Part shown: one piece after another, positions 52,458 through 61,821 of the stretch
Position numbering within the stretch: the stretch's first letter is position 1
Layout of the letters: every line of letters begins with the position of its first letter
Assembly: GCF_001598235.1 (NCBI RefSeq)
Contig: NZ_BCYO01000001.1
Coordinates: forward strand, 186,001 to 250,000
Origin: Polaromonas jejuensis NBRC 106434
Lineage (GTDB): Bacteria; Pseudomonadota; Gammaproteobacteria; Burkholderiales; Burkholderiaceae_C
Reading direction: 5' to 3'
Length of the DNA stretch: 64,000 nucleotides
Program-made: the position numbers and the translations under genes
Notes under the pieces: model-generated
Told to the model about the DNA's origin: nothing
What the model saw: only the letters and a program-made list of their open reading frames with translations
Database searches by the model: none

Positions 52458-53561
52458 ATGGCACAACCCATCTACGTGACCCAACCCTACCTCCCTCCGC
52501 TGGAAGAGTTCACACCGTACCTGGAAAAAATCTGGGCCAATAAAATCCTGACCAATGGTGGCCCCTTTCATCAGCAACTTGAGCAGGCTTTGTGCGATTA
52601 CCTGGGCGTTAAGCACCTGGCGCTCTTTACCAATGCCACCATCGCGCTGATTACGGCACTACAGGCCCTGCGCATCACAGGCGAAGTCATCACCACACCC
52701 TATTCATTCGTAGCCACAGCCCATTCGCTGTTGTGGAACGGCATCAAGCCCGTATTTGTGGATGTGGACCCGCGCACGCTAAACCTGGACCCTTCTAAAA
52801 TTGAGGCGGCCATCACGCCGCAGACCACGGCCATCATGCCGGTGCACGTGTATGGCCACCCGTGCGATGTAGAGGCCATCCAGAAGATTGCTGACAATTA
52901 CAACCTGCGCGTGATCTACGACGCAGCTCATGCATTTGGCGTACAAGATGCGGGTGGTAGCGTACTGCGGCATGGCGATCTATCCGTGCTGAGTTTTCAT
53001 GCTACCAAAGTATTTAATACCTTTGAAGGTGGCGCGATCATTTGTCCCGATGCCAAGACCAAAATGCGCATCGACCAATTGAAGAACTTTGGCCATGCTG
53101 GTGAAATCACCGTGGTGGCGCCTGGTATCAACGGCAAGATGAGCGAGATTAACGCTGCGTTTGGCCTGTTGCAATTGCAACACATAGACCAGACGCTGGC
53201 CCTGCGCAAGGAAATCGATGCCACTTACCGCGAACTGCTCAAGGACGTAAAGGGAATTCACTGCCTACAGGATGCTGGTGAAAAAGTTGCCAATTACGCA
53301 TATTTTCCGATTCTGGTGGAAGCCGATTACCCGATTAGCAGAGATGAGCTATATCAGAAACTGCGGGATAACAACATCTATTCCCGTCGCTATTTCTACC
53401 CGCTGATCTCGGAGTTTCCGATGTATCGAGGACTGCCGTCGGCGCAACGGGATAACTTGCCAGTGGCTTTCGATGCTGCGCAACAGGTACTCTGCCTGCC
53501 TATCTATCCGGCTTTGGAGGTTGCGCACATCGAAACTATCGCCCGACTGATTGCGCAATAA
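52458..53561 (+). CDS. DegT/DnrJ/EryC1 family sugar aminotransferase (VioA-like)
   Basis: 367 residues, PLP-dependent. NGGPFHQQLEQAL, FTNATIALITALQAL, TPYSFVATAHSLLWNG, IYDAAHAFGV (Asp-x2-His) and the Schiff-base Lys184 in SFHATKVFNTFEGG. The HATKVFNTFEGG motif resembles VioA-type dTDP-4-keto-6-deoxyglucose 4-aminotransferases. The substrate could be the RmlB product, giving a 4-amino-4,6-dideoxyhexose in the polysaccharide. AGGAG lies 11 bp upstream of the start. Confidence 0.88.
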   Translation: MAQPIYVTQPYLPPLEEFTPYLEKIWANKILTNGGPFHQQLEQALCDYLGVKHLALFTNATIALITALQALRITGEVITTPYSFVATAHSLLWNGIKPVFVDVDPRTLNLDPSKIEAAITPQTTAIMPVHVYGHPCDVEAIQKIADNYNLRVIYDAAHAFGVQDAGGSVLRHGDLSVLSFHATKVFNTFEGGAIICPDAKTKMRIDQLKNFGHAGEITVVAPGINGKMSEINAAFGLLQLQHIDQTLALRKEIDATYRELLKDVKGIHCLQDAGEKVANYAYFPILVEADYPISRDELYQKLRDNNIYSRRYFYPLISEFPMYRGLPSAQRDNLPVAFDAAQQVLCLPIYPALEVAHIETIARLIAQ

Positions 53562-53599
53562 ATGCATACAGAAAGACTTGTTGCGAAGTGGGCAGGCAT

Positions 53600-54298
53600 A
53601 TGAAAGCAGCCATCATGCAGCCGTACTTCTTGCCCTACATCGGCTACTTTCAGCTCATCAGCTCGGTTGATTTGTTCGTCGTGTATGACAACATCAAATA
53701 CACCAAGAAAGGCTGGATCAACCGTAACCGCATGCTGCAAAATGGTAAGGACGTCATGTTCTCGCTGCCGTTAAAGAGCGATTCTGACTATCTGGATGTG
53801 TGGGAACGGGAACTGGCGGCGGACTTCAGTCGCGACAAATTGCTGAATCAATTCAAGGGAGCGTACCGACGCGCGCCGTACTTTGCTCAGGCATTCCCGC
53901 TGATTGAGCAGATCGTTCGGCACGATGAGCCCAACTTGTTCAAGTTCATTCATAACTCGATCGTCAGAACTTGCGAGCATCTGGGTATCACGACGGAGAT
54001 CCGGATCTCATCGGACATCGCGATTGACCATAATTTGAAGAATCAGGAAAAGGTGCTCGCTTTGTGCGAAGCGGTCGGTGCTAGTACTTATGTGAACGCG
54101 ATCGGCGGGATGGAGCTTTACTCCAGGGCCGAGTTCCGGACACTTGATATCGAACTGAAATTCATCGAGTCCAAACCGTTCAAGTACGCACAGTTCGACA
54201 ACGAATTTGTCCCTTGGCTCTCGATCATCGACGTGTTGATGTTCAACCCGCTCGACGCCATCCGGGAATGTATTAATTCGAACTATGAGCTGATCTGA
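53600..54298 (+). CDS. WbqC-family protein
   Basis: 232 residues. MKAAIMQPYFLPYIGYFQLISSVDLFVVYDNIKYTKKGWINRNRM is the WbqC signature. WbqC-like proteins are frequent in O-antigen loci next to amino-sugar genes and are thought to act on aminosugar modification; the reaction is not established to my knowledge. The ATG at 53600 is preceded by GGCAGG. It stands between the aminotransferase and the two beta-propeller genes. Confidence 0.87.
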   Translation: MKAAIMQPYFLPYIGYFQLISSVDLFVVYDNIKYTKKGWINRNRMLQNGKDVMFSLPLKSDSDYLDVWERELAADFSRDKLLNQFKGAYRRAPYFAQAFPLIEQIVRHDEPNLFKFIHNSIVRTCEHLGITTEIRISSDIAIDHNLKNQEKVLALCEAVGASTYVNAIGGMELYSRAEFRTLDIELKFIESKPFKYAQFDNEFVPWLSIIDVLMFNPLDAIRECINSNYELI

Positions 54299-54321
54299 TC
54301 TACACGGGAGAAATAGAACAC

Positions 54322-55284
54322 ATGTTCAAATGGAAAAAATTGGGGAAGGTCTTCTCGCCGCAGGCTGTGGAAGGTCGCAGCTGGCTGAAGGAGTTCGCAC
54401 AAGCGCCCGCAACACTGGTATTTGACGACTTCTTGCGGGTCTATTTTTCCTGCCGTCCGCCGGCGGACGAGAACGGGCAATACGTGAGCTATTCAGCTTA
54501 CGTCGATCTGGACCGTACTGACCTGTTCAAAGTGCGACATGTCGGCGAGCAACCCATCCTGAGCTTGGGTGGGTTGGGTGAGTTCGATGAGTTCGGAACC
54601 TATCCCGTGTCTGTCATCCGCGCGGGCGACGAGGTCCGTGCCTATTACGCGGGGTGGACGCGTTGCGAATCGGTCCCATTCAATGTAGCCATCGGTTGCG
54701 CGACTAGCCGGGATCAGGGTAAGACTTTCACCAAACTGGGCAACGGCCCGGTACTTAGTTATTCGCCGGACGAGCCATTCGTGCTGAGCGGCCCGAAGAT
54801 ACGCCGCTTCAACGATGTCTGGTATCTGTGGTACATCGCCGGTCGAAAGTGGAAGGTGGTGATGGACAGGGCGGAGCCGGTCTACAAGATACGCATGGCT
54901 ACTTCTCTTGACGGCATCCATTGGAACAAGCTGAACAAGGATCTGATCGAGAGTCGCATAGAAGAGGATGAGGCGCAGGCCAGTCCGGATGTGTTCTATG
55001 CCAACGGCAAATATCACATGTTCTTTTGCTACCGCTACAGCAGCCACTATCGCGGCAAAGAGAACGGCTACCGTATAGGCTATGCCTCCAGCAGTAATTT
55101 GACCGATTGGGTGCGCGATGACACGAAAGCCGGTATAGGCGTATCGGACCGAGGATGGGATGCCGAAATGGTCAGCTATCCGCATGTGTTTGAACTAGAC
55201 GGGAAGACCTATCTGGCCTACCTTGGTGATCAGGTTGGCAGGTATGGTTTCGGTCTGGCGGTGCTCGATGGAATTTTGGATTAA
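54322..55284 (+). CDS. Beta-propeller protein, GH43/GH130-like, copy 1
   Basis: 320 residues, no signal peptide. Repeated blades each with a short aromatic-Tyr-x-Tyr-type strand (RVYFSCR, RAYYAGW, WYLWYIAG, YHMFFCYR, YLAYLGDQ) suggest a five-bladed propeller as in GH43, GH32 and GH130 enzymes. Possible acidic residues sit in FDEFGTYPV and ESRIEEDEAQASPDV. Homologous along its length to the next gene. Being cytoplasmic in an O-antigen locus, it may act as a phosphorylase or sugar-modifying enzyme; activity is unknown. Confidence 0.72.
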   Translation: MFKWKKLGKVFSPQAVEGRSWLKEFAQAPATLVFDDFLRVYFSCRPPADENGQYVSYSAYVDLDRTDLFKVRHVGEQPILSLGGLGEFDEFGTYPVSVIRAGDEVRAYYAGWTRCESVPFNVAIGCATSRDQGKTFTKLGNGPVLSYSPDEPFVLSGPKIRRFNDVWYLWYIAGRKWKVVMDRAEPVYKIRMATSLDGIHWNKLNKDLIESRIEEDEAQASPDVFYANGKYHMFFCYRYSSHYRGKENGYRIGYASSSNLTDWVRDDTKAGIGVSDRGWDAEMVSYPHVFELDGKTYLAYLGDQVGRYGFGLAVLDGILD

Positions 55285-55294
55285 GGGGGGTGTG

Positions 55295-56254
55295 ATGAAA
55301 TGGAAAAAGCTGGGAAAGATATTCGATCCGACGCAGCATAAGCTGCCGAACGACTGCGGTCAATTCGCGCAATCGCCGCAAGTGCTAGTGTTCGACGATT
55401 TTGTGCGCATCTATTTTTCGACGCGCGCAGTGGACAAGAGCAATGGAAAATACCTGAGCCACATTGCCTTTGTTGATATGCGCAAGAATCAGTGGGACAT
55501 CATCCGCGTATCCGACAAGACGGTCATTCCGCTTGGCGGGCTCGGCTGTTTCGACGAGCACGGCATCTTCCCTATGAACGTGGTTCGCCACGGTCATGTG
55601 ATCTATGGTTATACCTGCGGCTGGAACAGGCGGGTCTCGGTGTCCGTCGATACAGCCGTCGGCCTAGCCATCAGTCGCGATGACGGACTCACCTTTCAGC
55701 GCATTGGTGATGGACCGGTGCTCGCGGCATCGTTGCACGAGCCGTGTCTGGTCGGCGACGGCTTCGTGAAGATCATCGGTGACACATTCCATATGTGGTA
55801 CATCTTCGGCACTGGCTGGAAGAGATATGCGCCCGACGCGCCACCTGATCGCACCTACAAGATCGGACACGCAGTTTCGAAGGACGGCATCACCTGGTCC
55901 AAGGAAGAGGCGCGGCAGATCATTAGCGATCGATTGGATGGGGATGAGAGCCAGGCACTTCCCACGGTGATCGAGATCGCGGGGCGCTATCACATGTTCT
56001 TCTGCTATCGTCAATCATTCGACTTCAGAAAGAACAACGACCGTGGTTATCGCATCGGCCATGCTTATTCTGACGATCTAAGCAACTGGACGCGAGATGA
56101 CGAGAACCCCCTGCTTGATGGCAGTCCGGGCGAATGGGATTCTGCAATGCAGTGCTATCCGCATGTGTTTGAATGCGACGGCAAGGTCTATTTGCTCTAC
56201 AACGGCAACGAATTCGGGCGTTACGGCTTCGGGCTGGCGGTACTGGAAATATGA
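55295..56254 (+). CDS. Beta-propeller protein, GH43/GH130-like, copy 2
   Basis: 319 residues. Tandem paralogue of the previous gene: both begin KWKKLGK-F, share FAQ-P--LVFDDF-R-YFS, GGLG-FDE-G--P, YHMFFCYR, RGYRIG/NGYRIG and end RYGFGLAVL. ATG 55295 has an AAGGGGGG ribosome site and lies 10 bp after the previous stop. Blade motifs RIYFSTR, YGYTCGW, FHMWYIFG, YLLYNGN. The overlap ATGA couples it to the next gene. Retaining two diverged copies suggests different substrates. Confidence 0.72.
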   Translation: MKWKKLGKIFDPTQHKLPNDCGQFAQSPQVLVFDDFVRIYFSTRAVDKSNGKYLSHIAFVDMRKNQWDIIRVSDKTVIPLGGLGCFDEHGIFPMNVVRHGHVIYGYTCGWNRRVSVSVDTAVGLAISRDDGLTFQRIGDGPVLAASLHEPCLVGDGFVKIIGDTFHMWYIFGTGWKRYAPDAPPDRTYKIGHAVSKDGITWSKEEARQIISDRLDGDESQALPTVIEIAGRYHMFFCYRQSFDFRKNNDRGYRIGHAYSDDLSNWTRDDENPLLDGSPGEWDSAMQCYPHVFECDGKVYLLYNGNEFGRYGFGLAVLEI

Positions 56255-57459
56255 CCGAGCCGGTGGTGTTCCGTTTGAACCAGGCGACCGAGACGGAGAT
56301 CGCTAATCACTTGTCGCGTTGTGATGCCGACTTCGTTCCGCCCCTGAGTGATCGGGTTGATATAAACAACTATGCTCACAAGATCGCCGACAATGCAACT
56401 CGGTTCGAGGCGTGGGTGGGCGTCACGCTGGTCGGGTTGGTTGCAGCCTATTGCAACGATGGCGAACGGCGAATCGCTTATATCACCAGTGTCAGTGTGC
56501 TGCGGGAATGGCAGGGCGGAGGGATTGCCTTACGCTTGCTGGAGCAGTGTGTTGAGTATGGGAAAGAGCGGGGTTTCGAGCGCATCGAACTCGAGGTAGA
56601 TAACGAGAACGCCAGTGCGATCAAGTTATATGGGAAGCAGGGTTTTATGATAGGCAGGGTTAGTGGTCGTGCTGTGACCATGCGCCTGAACACCGGAAAG
56701 AACGTACATATGAGTAAGCAACGCGATTACAACGTCGAAATTAAAGACACCGTCGATCACCAATACGCCTACAGTTTTGATTTCGATGTAATGCATCCCT
56801 ACATGATCAGATCATTTGAACCCTTCTTTAACAAGGGCAGTCTGCTTGAATTGGGAAGCTTCAAAGGCGATTTTACTAAACGATTCCTGTCCTATTTCGA
56901 TGACGTGACTTGTGTGGAGGCTTCCGGTGTTGCCATTGAAGAGGCAAAGCGCAAGCTGGGCAATAAAGTTGAATTCGTTCATTCGCTCTTCGAAGCGGCG
57001 AACCTGCCCAAACGATATGACAACATCGTGTTGACCCATGTACTGGAACACATTGATGATCCTGTGCGGGTGCTGAAACGTATCAATGATGAATGGCTCG
57101 CCGAAGGCGGGCGCTTTTTCTTGGTTTGTCCGAACGCGAATGCGCCCTCGCGGCAGATTGCCGTAAAGATGGGTTTGATCACGCATAACGCCGCTGTTAC
57201 GCCAGCAGAGGCTGAGCATGGACACAGATGCACCTATTCAATGGATACGCTGGAGCGGGACGCTGTGGCCGCGGGATTGAAGGTCGAGCACCGTTCGGGG
57301 ATATTTTTCAAGGCGCTGGCGAATTTTCAATGGGATCGTTTGCTGCAAACTGACATCATCTCCAAAGAGTACCTTGAGGGTTGCTACAAACTGGGGCAGC
57401 AATATCCGGATCTGTGTTCGAGCATTTTCCTGATGTGTGAACGGGGCGACAGCAAATGA
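56251..57459 (+). CDS. GNAT acetyltransferase-SAM methyltransferase fusion
   Basis: 402 residues in one frame. The N-terminal 150 residues are a GNAT acetyltransferase (ITSVSVLREWQGGGIALRLLEQCVEYGKERGFERIELEVDNENASAIKLYGKQGF). The C-terminal 240 residues are a class I methyltransferase (SLLELGSFKGDFTKRFLSYF, VTCVEASG, NIVLTHVLEHIDDPVRVL). An in-frame ATG at 56710 with GGAAAG upstream could also start the methyltransferase alone. Probably N-acetylates and methylates a sugar of the polysaccharide, the amino group coming from the DegT enzyme; this is inference. Confidence 0.82.
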   Translation: MTEPVVFRLNQATETEIANHLSRCDADFVPPLSDRVDINNYAHKIADNATRFEAWVGVTLVGLVAAYCNDGERRIAYITSVSVLREWQGGGIALRLLEQCVEYGKERGFERIELEVDNENASAIKLYGKQGFMIGRVSGRAVTMRLNTGKNVHMSKQRDYNVEIKDTVDHQYAYSFDFDVMHPYMIRSFEPFFNKGSLLELGSFKGDFTKRFLSYFDDVTCVEASGVAIEEAKRKLGNKVEFVHSLFEAANLPKRYDNIVLTHVLEHIDDPVRVLKRINDEWLAEGGRFFLVCPNANAPSRQIAVKMGLITHNAAVTPAEAEHGHRCTYSMDTLERDAVAAGLKVEHRSGIFFKALANFQWDRLLQTDIISKEYLEGCYKLGQQYPDLCSSIFLMCERGDSK

Positions 57460-58376
57460 AAATTTCATTTGTTATCGCGGTTTATCACAATGAAGGAGCC
57501 TTATCCAAAACTCACGAGAAAATCCAGTCGGTTTTCACAAAAGAATTGACTGAATATGATTATGAAATTGTTTTTGTGGATGATGGATCGAAAGATGGAT
57601 CGCTATCGGAGATGTTGGGTCTAAAGAAGAAAGATCCTCAAGTCAAAGTGATCACATTCACCAGGAATTTTGGCCAGATGGCGGCTATGTTGGCTGGATT
57701 TAGGGAGGCCACTGGAGATGCGGTTATCAATATCTCGGCCGATCTGCAGGATCCGGTTGAGCTAATCCCGCAGATGGTGGAGAAATGGCGTGGTGGTTCT
57801 GAAATTGTGATTTGTCATCGAACGGATCGCTCAGACACCTTGCTTGCGAAACTATTTTCACGTTTGGCCTACAGCGTGTTGCGCATATCACTTCCACAAA
57901 TACCTCCTGGGGGTTTCGATTTTGTATTGATGGATAGAAAGGTCATGGATTCATTCAATGCGGTTGATGTGCGACACCGATTTTTTCAGGGGGATCTGCT
58001 ATGGACTGGATATCGTACCAGTTTGATTCCGTACGTTCGCCTGAAAAGGACGATAGGCAGGTCTCAGTACAACTTTGGAAAAAAGTTGAAGAATTTTCTG
58101 GATGCAATTTTGGATGCTTCCTATTTGCCGATTCGGTTCATCTCTCTTGCTGGGTTAACTACTTCTGGACTTGGGTTGCTGTATAGCATAAGTATCGTTA
58201 TTAGTTGGTTTCGTGGTGAGACCCCATTTGCGGGGTGGGCGCCCATTATGATTGCAATTCTCTTTGTGGGGGGATTGATCATGGTGATGCTGGGAGTGAT
58301 TGGGGAATATGTTTGGCGGATCAATGAAGAAGTGCGCAAAAGGCCGAATTACGTAGTTAGGGATAAGTTTCTATGA
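57456..58376 (+). CDS. Polyprenyl-phosphate glycosyltransferase (GtrB/ArnC-like GT2)
   Basis: 306 residues. GT-A domain with VFVDDGSKDGS (DxD-like), TFTRNFGQMAAMLAGFREATGDAVINISADLQDP, HRTDRSDTLLAKLFSRLAY, then two C-terminal membrane helices (about 228-290). This family attaches glucose or another sugar to undecaprenyl phosphate at the cytoplasmic face. With GtrA and the GT-C enzyme downstream it makes a Gtr-type side-chain modification set. 4-bp overlaps on both sides. AT content rises from here. Confidence 0.9.
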   Translation: MKISFVIAVYHNEGALSKTHEKIQSVFTKELTEYDYEIVFVDDGSKDGSLSEMLGLKKKDPQVKVITFTRNFGQMAAMLAGFREATGDAVINISADLQDPVELIPQMVEKWRGGSEIVICHRTDRSDTLLAKLFSRLAYSVLRISLPQIPPGGFDFVLMDRKVMDSFNAVDVRHRFFQGDLLWTGYRTSLIPYVRLKRTIGRSQYNFGKKLKNFLDAILDASYLPIRFISLAGLTTSGLGLLYSISIVISWFRGETPFAGWAPIMIAILFVGGLIMVMLGVIGEYVWRINEEVRKRPNYVVRDKFL

Positions 58377-59203
58377 GCGATGCCTTACCCTACACCGTGG
58401 TTGAAGGAATAAGATGTTTTAGTCCGGAAGTGGCAAGCTCTTATGCGGATTATCCGGATGATGGGTTTGATCTTACGGACAAGAGTGGAGAAAGTAGTTT
58501 TTGGGTTCGCTCGCGAAATAGGCTCTTCAAAAAGATTGTTCAGAACAACCTAGTTACGTCGCATAAAACGAAGTTTCTCGAAATAGGCTGTGGAACAGGT
58601 GGCTTCATTCAGAAAATTGTCGAGAATGAGAATTTGGAAATTACGGGGTCGGAGATTTATTTAAAAGGACTTCTATATGCTAAAAAAAATCTCCCTGCTG
58701 TTGAGTTTGTTCAGTTCGATGTCACCAAAGGAGTAATTGGTGAGGCGTTCGACTTGATTGTTGCATTCGACGTCCTTGAGCATATTGAGAACGATGTTGC
58801 CGCGATATCAAATATCAATAAGATGTTGCATGAGGGGGGGCGTGTGATAGTTACAGTTCCTCAACATATGTTCCTATGGAGCCAATTAGACGAAATTGTT
58901 AAACACAAGCGCAGATACTCGAGACGGGAGTTGGTGACTAAACTTCAAGAGAATGGGTTCGACATCAGCTATTGCACCTCTTTCTTATTTGTCCTGTTTC
59001 CTTTGATGTTGATTTCCAGGATGTTTGATAAAGGCCGCAGCCAATCAAAATCCGACGACTTGGCGCTGGGGAAGAGAGTCAATTTTTCCAAAATTCTGAA
59101 TTGGATATTTGACTGCTTCATGCGAATTGATGAAGCCCTTATTGGATTGGGCATCTCACTGCCTTTTGGTGGGACGCTGGTAGTTGTTGCCAAAAAGTGT
59201 TGA
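58373..59203 (+). CDS. Class I SAM-dependent methyltransferase
   Basis: 276 residues. SAM-binding motif FLEIGCGTGGFIQKI, then DLIVAFDVLEHIENDVAAISNINKMLHEGG and VPQHMFLWSQLDEIVKHKRRYSRRELV, a pattern frequent in methyltransferases of polysaccharide and polyprenyl-sugar loci. The C-terminal 80 residues contain hydrophobic stretches that may associate with the membrane. Overlaps the GT2 gene by ATGA. The acceptor is unknown. Confidence 0.88.
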   Translation: MSDALPYTVVEGIRCFSPEVASSYADYPDDGFDLTDKSGESSFWVRSRNRLFKKIVQNNLVTSHKTKFLEIGCGTGGFIQKIVENENLEITGSEIYLKGLLYAKKNLPAVEFVQFDVTKGVIGEAFDLIVAFDVLEHIENDVAAISNINKMLHEGGRVIVTVPQHMFLWSQLDEIVKHKRRYSRRELVTKLQENGFDISYCTSFLFVLFPLMLISRMFDKGRSQSKSDDLALGKRVNFSKILNWIFDCFMRIDEALIGLGISLPFGGTLVVVAKKC

Positions 59204-59618
59204 ACAGTATTTTTGGGAATTTATGCTCTCTAAGCAGTGCATCTTGTTTAACTTGCTAGAAGATAACTTTAATTTCAAGAAAGCTCGAGTCGATCCAAAT
59301 TGTGCGTGCATCGGCCGCAAGATTCGTTTTTGTCGGAAATGTTAATTTCCTTTGTGCCCGGTTCATTGAATTATTTCAGATGAATGGGATACGTAAAGAC
59401 ATTCACATTGCTTTCTCTGTCTTCATGGTGCCCTGACTTATGGCGCTATTTTGGTGTCCTGATGGCAATTGTCACTTATCCTTCCGCTTTATCTCCTTTT
59501 GGAGAGGCCCGTGATCAAAGTGGACAACTCCATAAACAACCTAACTACACGCGTGACGAAAGGGCAGGCGTAGCTTCCATGCCTCGTCAAATTGGCTTTT
59601 TTTACTTCTGTGAGAGCA
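59204..59618. other. AT-rich gap between methyltransferase and gtrA
   Basis: 415 bp with no convincing gene. A short open frame at 59384-59626 has no family features and no ribosome site. It may be decayed DNA or hold a second promoter for the downstream genes. Confidence 0.4.
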
Positions 59619-60038
59619 ATGCATAAATTTAAAATCGAGGCCACAAAATTCACGCTTGTGGGCGCAGCAAATTTCATGCTTACTTTTATTGTGTTCACCA
59701 CGATGTTGAAGGTGCTGCAGGTGAACTACTTGCTTTCATTGGTGGCTGCGTGGGTTATCGGCATGATTTTTTCGTACATACTGAATTTTTCATGGGTGTT
59801 CAAGCCAGAGCAAAAAATTGATTTTAAAGCTCGATTCTTTAGGTTCTTCTGTGCGAGTGTATTATCGATAACTTTGAATATGTTGGCCCTGAGTTATATC
59901 GTGGAGCGCTTTGATTTTGAGCCTTTTTACATTCAGATGGTGCTGCTTCCCTTCATCGTCGCCTTCAATTTTTCCACAGCAAAATATTGGTCTTTGCGGC
60001 GTTCAAGTGGTGGGAAGCGCAAGGAATTTTTGTCATGA
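59619..60038 (+). CDS. gtrA: GtrA-family membrane protein
   Basis: 139 residues, four membrane helices. FTLVGAANFMLTFIVFTTMLKV, NYLLSLVAAWVIGMIFSYILNFSWVF and the terminal NFSTAKYWSLRR are GtrA features. GtrA-like proteins are thought to help flip polyprenyl-phosphate sugars. ATG 59619 is chosen over the TTG at 59592. It overlaps the next gene by ATGA. Confidence 0.88.
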   Translation: MHKFKIEATKFTLVGAANFMLTFIVFTTMLKVLQVNYLLSLVAAWVIGMIFSYILNFSWVFKPEQKIDFKARFFRFFCASVLSITLNMLALSYIVERFDFEPFYIQMVLLPFIVAFNFSTAKYWSLRRSSGGKRKEFLS

Positions 60039-61819
60039 AGGCTCAAGGGGATCGTTTCACCGCTATTCCGTTTCTATCCGTTGAAATCATTGAGCGTATA
60101 GCCAGAACGGGGATTCTACTGTGTCCATTTCTGGTAATCGCCTACTGTGTCTGGACCCTGGATCGCGGTTTCGAGATTACCGATGAGGCATATTACTTGT
60201 TACTGGCCATGCATGCTGGTTCGGTCAAGCTTTTCATCAGTGCACAGCAATGGATAACGGCTGGGCTTTGGCAGCTCACCGGAAGCCTTGCAACATTCAG
60301 AGCTGCAGGCTTGGCCTCTTTGCTGGTTAGTTCGGCATTGCTCGGGCTTGGGGTTTTTTCTATATGCCTTCGTTTTGGCTTGGTGACAGATCACTTTGAG
60401 CTGAAGTGGGTAGTTCTTGCTGGCTCTGTAGTCGGCGCCATGCTATACGCCTCAACGATCAATCTTTCACCTAGTTATAACCTGTTGGCTTCTACAGGGG
60501 CCTATGCCGCGGCCGGTATGGCCTTGCTGGCATCGAATCGTTCGAGCATCCTCCAAAAATATGCCTTGCTCACTATGGCAGGCTGCGCCATTGGAGCGGA
60601 AACTCTATGCAAGCCCTCCGCAGGTGTAGCGACATTAGCGCTTCTTGTCTTGTGGGTGAGCATTTTCGAGTGCTCGCGCTTCGACAAGAGATTTGGTCCA
60701 GTGGCGTTGGTCTTCGGAGCTATCACATTTGCGGGCATTGTCTTGCTGGTCAATACAACGATTAGCGATGCAACACAAGGTGTTGAACAGGGAATGCAGA
60801 TATTCAGGATGGTGCAGGTAGAGGCGGTCGAGGCACGTTTGATCAGATACTTTATCGAGTTTTTGGGGTACTTCTTGACAACCCTGAGAGCGTTTGCTGT
60901 TCCCATTGTCGCAATGACTATTTATGCAATGACACGCCGGCCCATCTTTGCGCAATGCGGGCTGGTTACGCTCGTGGCCACCCTGATATTCGGAAATCTC
61001 CATGCTGGGTTGCCAACACTTTCGACATTTAACGCGACTTCCGGGAGTTATCTTTTCGGAGGTTTCAATAGATACGATGCGCAGATCGTTGCAATATTTT
61101 CGATGCTGCTCATGATGCTGATTGTGACTATTCCGGTATGGAGCAAGAATCGAAATACGTTCGCATTATTTATTGGATTATTTTTGCTCCCTTATTCTGT
61201 GGGTATAGGCACCGGCAATGCGCTATTCACACAAGTCATTGACTCGCTTGCCCCTTGGGGGGCATTGATTGCGGTGCTGGTGGTCGCACGCCAACCCGAT
61301 CATGTCAACAAAATACCTAGTTCGCTAATTGGTAGCTGTTTCATGGTAACTATTGCACTACAGATCGTTACCAGCAATTTTAGGCCATATAACTTGTCGC
61401 TTCCCCTCACCAGGCAAGATCAGGCGACTACAGTGGGACAGCTAGGAGAAGTAAAAGTTGATGCAGGAACTTACAAATTTCTTGCGGAAATGAAGGCGGC
61501 GGCCAAGGTGTGTGAGATTGCGCCAGGCGCGCCATTCTTTGGCTTGTACAACATTCCAGGAGTGGCACTGGCATTGCAAGCTACTCCAGTATTGACTCCA
61601 TGGATTAACAACAGGGCACAGGCGGAATTTGTCATTGAGCGGGTGCGCTCTGAGGATTTGCATTCAGCTGTAGTTGCTTTTCAAATGAAGGGCCGTGATT
61701 TCTTTCCTCCGATACCACAACAAATGGCAGCATTCCCGTTGGGTTATCGATATTGTGGAATGGCCACCTATCCCTATATGCATCAGCGAATCCAGATTTG
61801 GAAAGTTCAGACGCAATAA
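60035..61819 (+). CDS. Predicted GT-C membrane glycosyltransferase
   Basis: 594 residues with about a dozen membrane helices. The first periplasmic loop has FEITDEAYYLLLAMHAG, with the acidic pair expected of a GT-C catalytic site. The C-terminal part (about 470-594) is soluble. By position after GtrB- and GtrA-like genes it is probably the transferase that moves the polyprenyl-linked sugar to the polysaccharide, analogous to serotype-specific Gtr proteins, which are themselves poorly conserved. Confidence 0.75.
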   Translation: MKAQGDRFTAIPFLSVEIIERIARTGILLCPFLVIAYCVWTLDRGFEITDEAYYLLLAMHAGSVKLFISAQQWITAGLWQLTGSLATFRAAGLASLLVSSALLGLGVFSICLRFGLVTDHFELKWVVLAGSVVGAMLYASTINLSPSYNLLASTGAYAAAGMALLASNRSSILQKYALLTMAGCAIGAETLCKPSAGVATLALLVLWVSIFECSRFDKRFGPVALVFGAITFAGIVLLVNTTISDATQGVEQGMQIFRMVQVEAVEARLIRYFIEFLGYFLTTLRAFAVPIVAMTIYAMTRRPIFAQCGLVTLVATLIFGNLHAGLPTLSTFNATSGSYLFGGFNRYDAQIVAIFSMLLMMLIVTIPVWSKNRNTFALFIGLFLLPYSVGIGTGNALFTQVIDSLAPWGALIAVLVVARQPDHVNKIPSSLIGSCFMVTIALQIVTSNFRPYNLSLPLTRQDQATTVGQLGEVKVDAGTYKFLAEMKAAAKVCEIAPGAPFFGLYNIPGVALALQATPVLTPWINNRAQAEFVIERVRSEDLHSAVVAFQMKGRDFFPPIPQQMAAFPLGYRYCGMATYPYMHQRIQIWKVQTQ

Positions 61820-61821
61820 GC

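Noticed and set aside
59384-59626. 80-codon open frame in the AT-rich gap
   Set aside because: No ribosome site and no recognisable sequence pattern; probably chance.
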